From Pseudomonas sp. GD03944 (GTDB taxonomy: Bacteria > Pseudomonadota > Gammaproteobacteria > Pseudomonadales > Pseudomonadaceae), in the NCBI RefSeq assembly GCF_029839275.1, contig NZ_JAOCAH010000001.1, positions 310,001-374,000 on the forward strand: DNA of 64,000 nucleotides. Direction: 5' to 3'. The translations under genes and the position numbers were made by a program. Each line of letters starts with the position of its first letter. The stretch's first letter is position 1. This document shows positions 8,509 through 18,531 of the stretch, one piece after another. The notes under the pieces are model-generated. The model did no database searches and was not told the DNA's origin. It saw nothing but the letters and a program-made list of their open reading frames with translations.

Positions 8509-10389
8509 GTGCAGTTCTTCCTATCCTGGCAACAGAAGTTTCGTCTGCTGATCGCGATCACCCTGCTCAGCCTGGGGCTGATGGCCGCGGCCTCGTTGTG
8601 GGCCAGCATGCAATTGAGTGCCTCCCTGCAAGCCCGTGAAGATGCCCGCGGCTACGCCAGCGCCACCACCTCGCTGATGAACGAGTGGCTGAAGATCGCC
8701 GCCCTGCGCCAGCAGCTCAATCCGCAGAACCAGGCGCGCTATCAGGAACGCCTCGGCCTGCTCGAACAGCAAGCCCAGGCCCTGGTGACCACCGCCGACA
8801 CCCTCGGCGACAGCGCCGTCAGCCAGAGCGCCCAGGGCCTCGAAGCCTCGCTGCGCGAGGAAGTCGCCCAGCAGCGCGCCTGGCTGGCCCTCAACCAGCA
8901 GCTCGGCCTCAGCCCCTTCGAGGGCAAGCGTCAGGCACTGGCCACCACCGCCAAGGACCTGGAAGCGATCACCATCAGCCTGATCCAGCCGGACATCGCC
9001 GCCGCCCTCAGCAACCAGCGCGACTACCTGGCCAGCTATGACCTGGCCTACGCCGAACAGGCCCAGGCTGCCATCGATGGCCTGCTGGCCAAGATCGTCG
9101 ACCTGGAGTGGCAAGAAACCCAGATCGGCACCAACGCTACCCTCTTCAGCCAGGCCTTCACCGAGGCCCACGGGCTGATCCGGCAGATCCGCAGCGGCAA
9201 CCAGCGCCTTGGCGAACTGGCCCAGCAGATCGAACAACAGATCGACACCCAGACCAGCATGCTCGACAGCGGCATCCTGGCGCGCACCGAACGCGAAGCC
9301 CAACAGGCCCGCAGCTCCAGCCACTGGATCATGGGCCTGAGCTTCGCCGCCGTGGCACTGTTCCTGACCCTGACCCTGAGCCAGGCGTCGCGGACCCTGG
9401 TGACGCGCCTGCAAGCCGTCACCGCGCTGATGTCCCAGGCGGCCTCGGGCAACCTCACCGGCACCCTCGCCGTGGGCAGCAACCCCAAGGACGAGTTCAA
9501 CCAGTTGGGCGATGCCTGCAACCGCATGATCCAGGGCATCAGCCGCATCGTCCGCCAGGTGGTGGAAGCCAACCGCGAGCTGAGCCAGCTGCACAACTAC
9601 CTCAACGACTCGATGCGTCACCTGGGCGACAACAGCAGTCAGGTGGAAATCCAGACCGAACAGGCCGCCTCGGCCTCCCAGCAGATTTCCGCGACCATCA
9701 ACGAGATGGCCCAGCGCACCTCCGATGTCGGCAGCGCCACCCACACCGCCTACGACTCGGCACGCCAGGGCAGCACGGTGATCGACGCCAGCGTCGGCAG
9801 CATGCGTCGCCTGTCGCAGCTGATCCAGCAGACCCATGCCCAGGTCGAACTGCTCGGCCAGTCCAGCAGCAAGGTCAGCGGCATCATCGACGTGATCAAC
9901 AGCCTGGCCGACCAGACCAACCTGCTGGCGCTCAACGCCGCGATCGAAGCGGCCCGCGCCGGTGACGCCGGGCGCGGCTTCTCGGTGGTGGCCGACGAGG
10001 TGCGTTCCCTGGCGCAGAAGACCGTTTCGGCGACCACCAACATCGCCACCATCGTCGGCGAGTTCCGGGAACAGACCCAGAGCATGCATGCCCTGATGAA
10101 CGACGGCATGTCCCTGGCGGCCGAGAGCGAGGACCATGCCAGTCAGGTGGCGGCGTCCATCGCCCAGATCACCTGTTCCATGGAACAGCTCACCGGCGAG
10201 ATGAACCAGGTGGTGGTCGCCATCGAAGAGGTCTCCACCACCACCGAAGACATCGCGGTGAAGATCGAGGAAATCAACGTACACACCGGGGAAACCAAGA
10301 CCCTGCGCATGACCCTCGACCAGCACACCCGCAGCCTGTCGGCCCAGGTCGAAGCCCTGAGCCTCAGCGCCCGTCAGTTCCAGCTCTGA
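8509..10389 (+). CDS. Methyl-accepting chemotaxis protein, candidate 5-oxoproline chemoreceptor
   Basis: Membrane chemoreceptor that signals to CheA/CheW. The start is a GTG at 8509 with GAAGGAG 5 bases before it. The 626 residues divide into TM1 (about 12-32), a helical periplasmic sensor of about 240 residues, TM2 (about 270-290, [19 protein letters not shown]), a HAMP domain, and a cytoplasmic signalling domain whose hairpin tip reads [18 protein letters not shown] near residue 465. No PAS or Cache motif was recognised in the sensor. It lies between the porin and pxpABC on the same strand, which suggests that it senses the substrate of this locus. That ligand assignment is inference. Confidence 0.93.
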   Translation: MQFFLSWQQKFRLLIAITLLSLGLMAAASLWASMQLSASLQAREDARGYASATTSLMNEWLKIAALRQQLNPQNQARYQERLGLLEQQAQALVTTADTLGDSAVSQSAQGLEASLREEVAQQRAWLALNQQLGLSPFEGKRQALATTAKDLEAITISLIQPDIAAALSNQRDYLASYDLAYAEQAQAAIDGLLAKIVDLEWQETQIGTNATLFSQAFTEAHGLIRQIRSGNQRLGELAQQIEQQIDTQTSMLDSGILARTEREAQQARSSSHWIMGLSFAAVALFLTLTLSQASRTLVTRLQAVTALMSQAASGNLTGTLAVGSNPKDEFNQLGDACNRMIQGISRIVRQVVEANRELSQLHNYLNDSMRHLGDNSSQVEIQTEQAASASQQISATINEMAQRTSDVGSATHTAYDSARQGSTVIDASVGSMRRLSQLIQQTHAQVELLGQSSSKVSGIIDVINSLADQTNLLALNAAIEAARAGDAGRGFSVVADEVRSLAQKTVSATTNIATIVGEFREQTQSMHALMNDGMSLAAESEDHASQVAASIAQITCSMEQLTGEMNQVVVAIEEVSTTTEDIAVKIEEINVHTGETKTLRMTLDQHTRSLSAQVEALSLSARQFQL

Positions 10390-10425
10390 GCCGACCGCCC
10401 GCAGCCCGTGCTGTCGATACATCCC

Positions 10426-10450
10426 AACGCCCTGCCCTGCAGGGCGTTGT
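10426..10450 (+). terminator. Hairpin terminator after the chemoreceptor
   Basis: Perfect stem AACGCCCTGC / GCAGGGCGTT with a CCT loop, followed by GTTCGT. It lies 37 bases past the stop. A second GC-rich hairpin (ACCCCCGG / CCGGGGGT) follows at about 10470-10505. Confidence 0.6.
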
Positions 10451-10571
10451 TCGTCATGCCCCCGTCAGAAAACACCCCCGGCCGGGATGGGGCCGACCGG
10501 GGGTGAGCGCAAGCGTTTCTGCGCGAAGGAGCAAAAACCACAGCGTCACTTTCCGGACTGCGCCTGCGCCC

Positions 10572-10616
10572 GTCCAACGAGAAAAACCGCGGGTCGCCCA
10601 TCGAAAAAACCGAGCG
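10572..10616 (-). promoter_or_regulatory. Regulatory module C, divergent from module D, with no gene behind it
   Basis: On the minus strand: GGTTTTTCTCGTTGGAC (10588 to 10572), with TTTTTTCGATG starting 23 bases upstream, so both blocks of the shared motif are present. It points left towards the 3' end of the chemoreceptor gene, where no minus-strand gene is supported. Downstream it shares GCGCTCACCCCCG with the dctP leader. It may be a second binding site for the pxp promoter or a relic promoter. Confidence 0.6.
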
Positions 10617-10667
10617 CCCGGCGCGCCGTGAAGGGCAATGCGCGGCCTTCGGGCGGCTGCGCGACGC

Positions 10668-10739
10668 CATCGGGTTTTCCTATCTCCTGCGGTCATTTTT
10701 TATAGTTGGACGCTCGCCCCCTCCCCCCTCAAGAATGCG
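10668..10739 (+). promoter_or_regulatory. Regulatory module D and promoter of pxpABC
   Basis: CATCGGGTTTTCCTATC (10668-10684), TTTTTTATAGTTGGAC (10696-10711), GCTCGC, and AAGAATGCG (10731-10739). The spacing is identical to module B before the porin gene, while the bases between blocks differ, so the blocks appear to be under selection. The pxpA start lies 83 bases further on. Confidence 0.72.
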
Positions 10740-10821
10740 GCACATAATCGATAAACACGGCCGCCTGGGCTCCATCAGGCTCGCCATACGAGGCGGCAGC
10801 GCGCCGCCAAGAGGAATCGCC

Positions 10822-11574
10822 TTGAACAGCCTGCTCCTGAATTGCGATATCGGCGAAAGCTTCGGTGCCTGGACCATGGGCCTGGATGCCGAGGTCATGC
10901 CTTTTATCGACTGTGCCAACATCGCCTGCGGCTTCCACGCCTCCGACCCCAGCACCATGCGCAAGACCGTGGCCTTGGCGGTGGAGCACGGTGTGCGCAT
11001 CGGCGCACACCCGGCCTACCCTGACCTGGTGGGCTTCGGCCGCCGCTCCATGGACTGCACGCCCCAGGAAGTCGAAGACCTGCTGCTCTACCAGGTCGGT
11101 GCCCTCGAAGCGATGTGCCGCCGTCATAGCACTGAAGTGACCTACGTGAAGCCGCACGGCGCCCTGTACCAGGACATGATGCGCAAGCCGCAGATCCTGC
11201 GTGCCGTGATGCGTGCCATCGCCAGCTACGACAAAAGCCTGCCGCTGATGCTGATGACCACCCGCGACAACAGCGCCGCCCAGGCCATCGGCGACGAATT
11301 CGGCCTCACCCTGTGGTTCGAGGCCTTCGCCGACCGCGCCTACGACGCCGCCGGCTACCTGGTCGCCCGCAGCCAGCCGGGCGCCGTGCACCATGACAGC
11401 GAGATCATCGTCAACCAGGCCATCACCCTGGCCCGGGGCGAGCCCCTGGTCGCCAGCGACGGCAGCAGCCTGCCGCTGCAGGCCCAGACCCTGTGCGTGC
11501 ATGGCGACAACGCCAGCTCGGTGGCGGCGGTCCGGCGCATTCGCGAAGCCTTCGACGCACTGGGCCAGGCATGA
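10822..11574 (+). CDS. pxpA: 5-oxoprolinase subunit A (LamB/YcsF family)
   Basis: Subunit of the three-protein ATP-dependent enzyme that opens 5-oxoproline to glutamate in the cytoplasm. I place the start at a TTG at 10822 with AAGAGGAA 5-6 bases upstream. This gives 250 residues, the normal PxpA length, starting at the conserved [14 protein letters not shown]. The longer frame from 10735 overlaps the promoter and adds an unrelated, arginine-rich stretch. Other family blocks are [32 protein letters not shown] and [11 protein letters not shown]. Its stop overlaps the pxpB start (ATGA), so the subunits are translationally coupled. The function of PxpABC is known from E. coli. Confidence 0.95.
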   Translation: MNSLLLNCDIGESFGAWTMGLDAEVMPFIDCANIACGFHASDPSTMRKTVALAVEHGVRIGAHPAYPDLVGFGRRSMDCTPQEVEDLLLYQVGALEAMCRRHSTEVTYVKPHGALYQDMMRKPQILRAVMRAIASYDKSLPLMLMTTRDNSAAQAIGDEFGLTLWFEAFADRAYDAAGYLVARSQPGAVHHDSEIIVNQAITLARGEPLVASDGSSLPLQAQTLCVHGDNASSVAAVRRIREAFDALGQA

Positions 11575-12287
11575 CTCAGCGCCCGGTTCCCCGCCTCGAA
11601 GTCGCCGGTATCGACAGCCTGATCCTGCGTCTTTTCGAGCAGATCGACGAAGCCAACATGCCCTGGATCCTGGCCGCCAGCCAGGGCCTGCGCAGCCGCT
11701 TCGGCGCGGCGCTGATCGACCTGGTGCCGTCCTACACCACGCTGCTGCTGCACTACGACCTGCAGCAGCTCGACACGCTGCAGGCCCAGGCCCTGATCGC
11801 CGAGGTGTTCAGTGACCTGCAGCCGGTGGCCGGCGGCGTCGGTCGTTGCCACAGCCTGCCGACCTGGTACGACCGCCGCGTCGGCCCGGAACTGGGCCTG
11901 CTGGCGCAGCGCAGTGGCCTCAGCGAAAGCGAGGTCATCACCCGGCACAGCAGCCACGAATACCAGGTGTTCGCCCTGGGCTTCGCGCCCGGCTTCGCCT
12001 TCATGGGCCTGGTCGACGAGATCCTCGCCACCCCGCGCCTGAGCACCCCGCGCAAGCGCATCGCCCCTGGCAGCGTGGGCATCGCCGAACGCCAGACGGC
12101 CGTGTACCCGGTGGTCTCGCCGGGCGGCTGGAACCTGCTGGGGCGCTGCCCGAGCAAACTGTTCGACCGCAGCATCGAGGGCTACAGCCTGCTGCAACCC
12201 GGCGACCGGGTGCGCTTCGAACCCATCGACCACGCCGAATTCATCCGCCTCGGCGGCGACGACAGCCCGCTGGAGGCGACCCCATGA
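11571..12287 (+). CDS. pxpB: 5-oxoprolinase subunit B (KipI/allophanate hydrolase subunit 1 family)
   Basis: Second subunit of 5-oxoprolinase. It has 238 residues from an ATG that overlaps the pxpA stop. The family pattern is clear: [10 protein letters not shown] in the first third, [19 protein letters not shown] in the middle, and [20 protein letters not shown] before the C-terminus with SPGGWNLLG. Relatives were first described as KipI, a kinase inhibitor in Bacillus, but the neighbouring PxpA and PxpC show that the enzyme role applies here. It overlaps pxpC by ATGA. Confidence 0.95.
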   Translation: MTQRPVPRLEVAGIDSLILRLFEQIDEANMPWILAASQGLRSRFGAALIDLVPSYTTLLLHYDLQQLDTLQAQALIAEVFSDLQPVAGGVGRCHSLPTWYDRRVGPELGLLAQRSGLSESEVITRHSSHEYQVFALGFAPGFAFMGLVDEILATPRLSTPRKRIAPGSVGIAERQTAVYPVVSPGGWNLLGRCPSKLFDRSIEGYSLLQPGDRVRFEPIDHAEFIRLGGDDSPLEATP

Positions 12288-13204
12288 GCCTGGAGGTCAT
12301 TCGCAGTACCCCCTTCATCCAGCTGCAGGACGGCGGTCGTTTCGGTGTCCGTCACCTGGGTGTGACCCAGAGTGGTGCCCTGGACTGGGTGTCCCTGTAC
12401 TGGGCCAACTGGCTGCTGGGCAACCCGCTCGCCGCCGCCGTGCTGGAAATCCCCCTGGGCGGCCTGGAGCTGCACTGCCAGCAGGACGCGACCCTGGCCC
12501 TGGCCGGCGCCGACCTGGGCGCAACCCTCGACGGCCAGCCCCTGGCCCCCTGGCGCAGCTTTCGGGTGCGCCAGGGCCAGCAGCTGAAGTTCGCCCAGCC
12601 ACGCCAGGGCGCCCGCGCCTATCTGGCGGCCCCCGGCGGCTTCGAGGCGCCCCAGGTGCTCGGCAGTTGCGCCAGCGTGGCCCGTGAAGAACTCGGCGGC
12701 CTGCAGGGCAATGGCGCGCCCATCGCGGCTGGCGATCAGCTGCGCTGGTCCGGCCAGGCCGAGGCACTGCGCGAGGTGCCGACCAGCCTGGTGCCTGTAT
12801 TCGGCGCCTCCCCGCGCCTGGAACTGGTGATGGGCGCCCAGCACAGCGACTTCAGTGGCCAGAGCCTGTTCGACGTGTTCAACAGCGCCTGGAAGATCGA
12901 CCTGCGCGCCGACCGCATGGGCGTGCGCCTGCTGGGCCCGGTGCTGCAGTGCCAGCGCACCACCATGGTCTCCGAGGGCATTCCCCTGGGCGCCGTGCAG
13001 GTGCCGCCGGATGGCCAGCCGATCATCCTGCTCAACGACCGCCAGACCATCGGCGGCTACCCGCGCCTGGGCGCCCTCACCCCGCTCGCCGTGGCGCGTC
13101 TGGCGCAGTGCCTGCCCGGTGAAACCCTGCAGTTGCGGCCGATGCTGCAGGCCTCGGCCCAGGACGCCCACCGTGCCCTGCTCGGGCAATGGCAGGCCCG
13201 CTGA
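12284..13204 (+). CDS. pxpC: 5-oxoprolinase subunit C (KipA/allophanate hydrolase subunit 2 family)
   Basis: Third subunit of 5-oxoprolinase, of the biotin-dependent-carboxylase-like fold. It has 306 residues. Landmarks are the opening IQLQDGGRFGVRHLGV with SGALDW, the middle block YLAAPGGFEAPQVLGS, and a C-terminal block MVSEGIPLGAVQVPPDGQPI followed by LLNDRQTIGGYPRLG. It is the last gene of the pxpABC operon. A 169-base gap then separates it from moxR, with no clear T-rich terminator. Confidence 0.95.
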   Translation: MSLEVIRSTPFIQLQDGGRFGVRHLGVTQSGALDWVSLYWANWLLGNPLAAAVLEIPLGGLELHCQQDATLALAGADLGATLDGQPLAPWRSFRVRQGQQLKFAQPRQGARAYLAAPGGFEAPQVLGSCASVAREELGGLQGNGAPIAAGDQLRWSGQAEALREVPTSLVPVFGASPRLELVMGAQHSDFSGQSLFDVFNSAWKIDLRADRMGVRLLGPVLQCQRTTMVSEGIPLGAVQVPPDGQPIILLNDRQTIGGYPRLGALTPLAVARLAQCLPGETLQLRPMLQASAQDAHRALLGQWQAR

Positions 13205-13373
13205 CAGGTTTTGTCTCAGGCTTCTGACAAGGATGCCGAGTCGTGCATAGCCGGCACCTCGGCAAATGCTTTAAAGTCGGTGTTCTGCGCGTGCGGTCGG
13301 CCCATCGGGGCGACACGTACGCCGAACCCGGCCGTCGCACGACGAGCACCTTCCTTCAGTAAAGAGCCCAACG

Positions 13374-14333
<960 letters not shown>

Positions 14334-14338
14334 CGCCC

Positions 14339-15280
14339 ATGCACGTCCTGCCCACGCAACCCGGGGTCCGGGTCAATCTCGCCGAACTGATCGAGATGCG
14401 TCACCGCGTGCGCGAAGTGCAGCTGTTCTCCACCCCCGCGCGGCGCAGCCCGCTGATCGGCCTGCACCATTCCAAACTGCGCGGGCGCGGCGTCGACTTC
14501 GACCAGGTGCGGGTCTACCAGGCCGGCGACGACGTGCGCACCATCGACTGGCGCGTCACCGCACGGACCCAGGAACCCCACACCAAGCTGTTCCATGAAG
14601 AACGCGAACGGCCGATCTACATCATCGTCGAGCAGAGCCAGCGCCTGTTCTTCGGCTCCGGGCTGTGCTTCAAATCGGTACTGGCGGCCAAGGCGGCCAG
14701 CCTGATCGGCTGGGCGGCCCTGGGGCACAATGACCGTATCGGCGGCCTGGTGTTCGGCGACAACGAACACCATGAAATCAAGCCACGGCGCAGCAAGCAG
14801 AGCCTGCTGCAACTACTCAACCGCCTGGCGCGGGCCAACCAGGCCCTGCCGACCAGCCCCCAGGCCAGCCGCGACAGCTTCGGCCTGGCCCTGCGCCGTG
14901 CCCGCGAAGTGCTGCGCCCCGGCAGCCTGGTGATCGTGCTCTGCGACGAGCGCACACTGACCGACAGCAGCGAGCAGCAGCTGATCCTGCTCGCCCGCCA
15001 CACCGACCTGTTGCTGCTGCCGCTGTCCGACCCGCTGGACCACGCCCTGCCCGCCGCCGGCCTGCTGCGCTTCAACGAGCGCGGCGCCCAGCTGGAGCTC
15101 GACACCCACAACGCCGACCTGCGCCAGGCTTACCGCAGCCAGGCCGATGCCCGTCAGGCCCGCTGGCAGCGCCTGGCGCAAAAACTCGGCGTGCCCCTGC
15201 TGTCGTTGAACACCCAGACCGAGATGGTCGAACAACTGCGCGAACACCTCAGCGCCCAGCGCCCGAGGAAGCAGCCATGA
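14339..15280 (+). CDS. DUF58 domain protein of the MoxR/Bat operon
   Basis: 313 residues. The DUF58 signature is clear: RSPLIGLHHSKLRGRGVDFD, then YQAGDDVRTIDWRVTARTQE and TKLFHEERERPIYIIVEQS. The family has a VWA-like fold and always travels with MoxR; its biochemical action is not known. It begins 5 bases after the moxR stop, and its stop overlaps the next start (ATGA). No membrane span was seen, so it is probably cytoplasmic. Confidence 0.93.
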   Translation: MHVLPTQPGVRVNLAELIEMRHRVREVQLFSTPARRSPLIGLHHSKLRGRGVDFDQVRVYQAGDDVRTIDWRVTARTQEPHTKLFHEERERPIYIIVEQSQRLFFGSGLCFKSVLAAKAASLIGWAALGHNDRIGGLVFGDNEHHEIKPRRSKQSLLQLLNRLARANQALPTSPQASRDSFGLALRRAREVLRPGSLVIVLCDERTLTDSSEQQLILLARHTDLLLLPLSDPLDHALPAAGLLRFNERGAQLELDTHNADLRQAYRSQADARQARWQRLAQKLGVPLLSLNTQTEMVEQLREHLSAQRPRKQP

Positions 15281-15768
15281 ACCCGCTGGATAAACTCGAA
15301 CCGCTGATCGCACCCGCCCCCATCAGCTGGTGGCCGCCGGCGCCGGGCTGGTGGGCGCTGGCCCTGTTGCTGCCGCTGCTCGTCTGGGGCCTGGTGCACC
15401 TGATCAAGCGCCTGCCGCGACGCAAACAAACAGTGGAAGAACAGCGCCTCGATCCGCTGCGCCAGGCCGCGCTGGCGGAACTGGCCCAGTTGCGCAAACC
15501 CTACGACGGCGTGGAGGCCGGCCCCTGGCTGCAACAGCTCAACGCGCTGCTCAAGCGCCTGTGCCGGCACCGCTACCCGGAGAGCAACAGCCACACGCTG
15601 AACAGCCGCGCCTGGCTGGCGTTTCTCGACAACCGCTGCCCGGCGGCGGGCCTGACCCGCTGGATGATCCTGGTCGAGGGTGCCTACCGGCCGCACTGCA
15701 GCCTGGATGACAAGGCCATCGACGGGCTGTACCAGGCCGTCGACACCTGGATTCGCAAGCATGTTTGA
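15277..15768 (+). CDS. DUF4381 membrane protein
   Basis: 163 residues with one membrane span near the N-terminus (WWALALLLPLLVWGLVHLI) and a cytoplasmic, helical C-terminal part. The opening NPLDKLEPLIAPAPISWWPP followed by a proline-glycine turn is typical of DUF4381 proteins in MoxR operons. The 3' end overlaps the batA start by 8 bases. Role unknown; probably an adaptor in the membrane complex made with the two VWA proteins. Confidence 0.9.
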   Translation: MNPLDKLEPLIAPAPISWWPPAPGWWALALLLPLLVWGLVHLIKRLPRRKQTVEEQRLDPLRQAALAELAQLRKPYDGVEAGPWLQQLNALLKRLCRHRYPESNSHTLNSRAWLAFLDNRCPAAGLTRWMILVEGAYRPHCSLDDKAIDGLYQAVDTWIRKHV

Positions 15769-16792
15769 ATTCACCTGGCCCTGGCTGTTCCTGCTCGCGC
15801 CCCTGCCCTGGGTGTTGCGCCTGGTGCTGCCGGCAGCGGACAGCGGCGAGGCGGCGCTCAAGGTCACCTTCCTCAACGAACTCGAAGGCCTTACCGGCCG
15901 CCGCGCCCGGGCCAACCTGCCGGCCTGGCGCCAGCAGATGCGCTTCATCCTGCTCTGGTTGCTACTGGTGTGCGCCAGCGCCCGTCCGGAATGGGTGGGC
16001 GAGCCGCTGCCGCTGCCGGCCAGCGGTCGCGACCTGCTGATCGCCGTGGACGTCTCGGGCTCCATGGATTACGCCGACATGCGCTGGGAGAAGCAGGACG
16101 TCAGCCGCCTGACCCTGGTCAAGCACCTGCTCGGCGAATTCATCGAGGGACGCCAGGGCGACCGTGTCGGCCTGATCCTGTTCGGCAGCCAGGCCTACCT
16201 GCAGGCACCGCTGACCTTCGACCGCCAGACCGTGCACACCTGGCTGGACGAAGCCGCCATCGGCATCGCCGGCAAGAACACCGCCATTGGCGATGCCATC
16301 GGCCTGGCGGTCAAACGCCTGCGCCAGCGCCCGGCCGACAGCCGCGTGCTGGTACTGGTCACCGACGGTGCCAACAACGGCGGCGAGATCGAACCGATGG
16401 TCGCCGCTCGCCTGGCGGCCGAAGAAGGGGTAAAAATCTATCCGATCGGCATCGGTGCCGACCCGGAGCAAGGCGGCGTGCTCGGCATGTTCGGCCTCAA
16501 CCCGGGGCTGGACCTGGACGAGCCGACCCTGCGGGCCATTGCCGACGCCACGGGCGGCGAATACTTCCGCGCCCGGGACAGTGCCGAGCTGCAGAGCATC
16601 GAGGCGACTCTCGACCGCCTGGAGCCGGTGGCCCAGCAGCCGACCCTGGCTCGCCCGGCCCTGGCCTTGTATCCCTGGCCGCTGGGCGCCGCCCTGCTGC
16701 TGAGCGTGCTGCTGGTGCTGCGCGAGCTCTGGCCGCAGCTGCAACAACAACTGCGTCAACTGCCCACTCCCCCCTGGCGGAGGCAGCCATGA
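15761..16792 (+). CDS. batA: VWA-domain membrane protein BatA
   Basis: 343 residues from the ATG at 15761 (MFEFTWPWLFLLAPLPWVLR); a longer in-frame start at 15680 lies inside the previous gene. Layout: an N-terminal span, a second span (MRFILLWLLLVCASA), a von Willebrand factor A domain with an intact metal site D-x-S-x-S (AVDVSGSMDYADM near residue 96) and VTDGANNGGEI, and a C-terminal span (LGAALLLSVLLVLREL). The domain faces the periplasm by family topology. The stop overlaps the batB ATG. Confidence 0.93.
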   Translation: MFEFTWPWLFLLAPLPWVLRLVLPAADSGEAALKVTFLNELEGLTGRRARANLPAWRQQMRFILLWLLLVCASARPEWVGEPLPLPASGRDLLIAVDVSGSMDYADMRWEKQDVSRLTLVKHLLGEFIEGRQGDRVGLILFGSQAYLQAPLTFDRQTVHTWLDEAAIGIAGKNTAIGDAIGLAVKRLRQRPADSRVLVLVTDGANNGGEIEPMVAARLAAEEGVKIYPIGIGADPEQGGVLGMFGLNPGLDLDEPTLRAIADATGGEYFRARDSAELQSIEATLDRLEPVAQQPTLARPALALYPWPLGAALLLSVLLVLRELWPQLQQQLRQLPTPPWRRQP

Positions 16793-18531
16793 TCGACGAG
16801 TCACTGCTCGGTTTCTGGCCGTACTGGCTGCGCCCCTACTGGTTGCTGCTGGTGCCCCTGCTCGGCTGGCTGCTGTGGCTGCTCTGGCACCGTGAAAAAC
16901 GCACCGGCCGCTGGCAATTGCTGCTACCCGCCGCCTTCCACAGCACGCTGCTCAGCGGCGGACGCGGCCACAACAGCCGCCTGCCGTGGATCGCCCTGGG
17001 CCTGGCCTGGCTGCTGGGGCTGCTGGCACTGCTCGGCCCGAGCTGGCAGCGGGTCGAACAGAGCAACCTGAAACCGGCCGACCCGCTGGTGGTGATCCTC
17101 GAACTCACGCCGTCGATGCTCGCCAGCGACGCCTCGCCCAACCGCCTGGCCCAGGCCAAGCGCAAACTGCTCGACCTGCTGGAGGCGCGCCGTGATGCGC
17201 AGACCGCCATCGTCGTGTTCGCCGGCAGCGCCCACACCCTGGTGCCGCTCTCGGACGACCTGGCGACCAGCCGCAACCTGCTGGAATCGGTCAATCCGTC
17301 GATCATGCCGGAGCCCGGCCACCGCGCCGACCTGGCCGTCGAGCGCGCGCTGGACCTGCTGAAACAGGGCGCCCAGGGCCAGGGCCGCATCCTGCTGATC
17401 GGCAGCACCCTGGACGAGCCGGAGAAAGCCGCCATCAGCAAAGCCCTGGGCAACCGCGGCAGCCGCCTGAACATCCTCGGCATCGGCACCACCCAGGGCT
17501 CGCCGATCCTCCAGGAGGACGGCGGCTTCCTCAAGGACGCCCAGGGCGCGATCCTCATCCCGCGCCTGGACAGCGCCGGCCTGTCGCGCTTCGCCCAGGC
17601 CCTCGGCGGGCGCTACCGCCCGGCCAGCCTCGACGACCGTGACCTGCGCAGCCTGGGCCTGCTCGACGGGCCGCAGCACCTGCGCAGCGAAGGCGAACCG
17701 ACGCGCCTGCAGGCCTGGGCCGATCAGGGCCACTGGCTGCTGATCCCGCTGCTGCTCCTGGCGGCGTGCGCCGGCCGCCGCGGCTGGCTGTTCTGCCTGC
17801 CGTTGCTGATGCTCAGCCTGCCGCAGACTAGCTACGCCTTCGAGCGCAATGACTTGTGGCTGCGTCCCGACCAGCAGGGCCAGCGCCTGCTGGAGGCACA
17901 ACGTCCCGCCGACGCCGCCCAGCGCTTCGACGACCCGCAGTGGCAAGGCATTGCCCTGTACCAGGCCGGCGACTACGCCGCGGCCGCCGAGCGCTTCGCC
18001 CTCGACGACAGCGCCACCGGGCACTACAACCGGGGCAACGCCCTGGCCCGCAGCAACGAGCTGGAAGCGGCCGTGGATGCCTACACTCAGGCCCTGGAAA
18101 AGCAGCCGGACCTGGCCGCCGCCCAGACCAACAAGGCCCTGGTCGAAGACCTGCTGCGCCAGCGCCAGCAACAGCAGGACGGCCAGCAGTCGCAGAGCGA
18201 TCAGGAGCAGCAGCCGGCCGACGATCCGCAGCAAGGCAGCCCCGGCCAGCAGGACGAACAGAACGATTCGCCCGCGGACGCGCCGTCCAGCCCCGGCAAC
18301 GGCGACAACCCGCCCCCTCAGCCGGGCGACGATGCCCCGCCCCAGGAGCCGGGCGAACCTGGCGAGCCGCCCAGCGGCGAAGAACAGATCGCCCAGGGCG
18401 ACGACGGCCTCGATGGCGAACGACGCCAGGCGCTGGAACAATGGCTGCGGCAGATCCCCGATGACCCGGGTGAATTGCTGCGCCGCAAATTCTGGTATGA
18501 ACAGCAACAGCGTCAGGAACCGACCCGATGA
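16789..18531 (+). CDS. batB: VWA and TPR domain membrane protein BatB/BatC-like
   Basis: 580 residues from the ATG at 16789; longer frames upstream are shadows of batA. Two N-terminal spans precede a VWA-like domain, a third span is near residue 325 (WLLIPLLLLAACAGRRGWLF), then come a TPR-like pair (YNRGNALARSNELEAAVDAY) and a long Gln/Pro/Asp/Glu-rich linker. It therefore fuses the roles that other bacteria split into BatB and BatC. The VWA metal site is degenerate: the position of D-x-S-x-S reads E-L-T-P-S near residue 104, so metal binding is doubtful. It overlaps batD by four bases. Confidence 0.92.
   Translation: MIDESLLGFWPYWLRPYWLLLVPLLGWLLWLLWHREKRTGRWQLLLPAAFHSTLLSGGRGHNSRLPWIALGLAWLLGLLALLGPSWQRVEQSNLKPADPLVVILELTPSMLASDASPNRLAQAKRKLLDLLEARRDAQTAIVVFAGSAHTLVPLSDDLATSRNLLESVNPSIMPEPGHRADLAVERALDLLKQGAQGQGRILLIGSTLDEPEKAAISKALGNRGSRLNILGIGTTQGSPILQEDGGFLKDAQGAILIPRLDSAGLSRFAQALGGRYRPASLDDRDLRSLGLLDGPQHLRSEGEPTRLQAWADQGHWLLIPLLLLAACAGRRGWLFCLPLLMLSLPQTSYAFERNDLWLRPDQQGQRLLEAQRPADAAQRFDDPQWQGIALYQAGDYAAAAERFALDDSATGHYNRGNALARSNELEAAVDAYTQALEKQPDLAAAQTNKALVEDLLRQRQQQQDGQQSQSDQEQQPADDPQQGSPGQQDEQNDSPADAPSSPGNGDNPPPQPGDDAPPQEPGEPGEPPSGEEQIAQGDDGLDGERRQALEQWLRQIPDDPGELLRRKFWYEQQQRQEPTR

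Noticed and set aside
10374..10696. Two minus-strand frames behind regulatory module C
   Set aside because: No ribosome site and no protein-like character; they overlap promoter elements.
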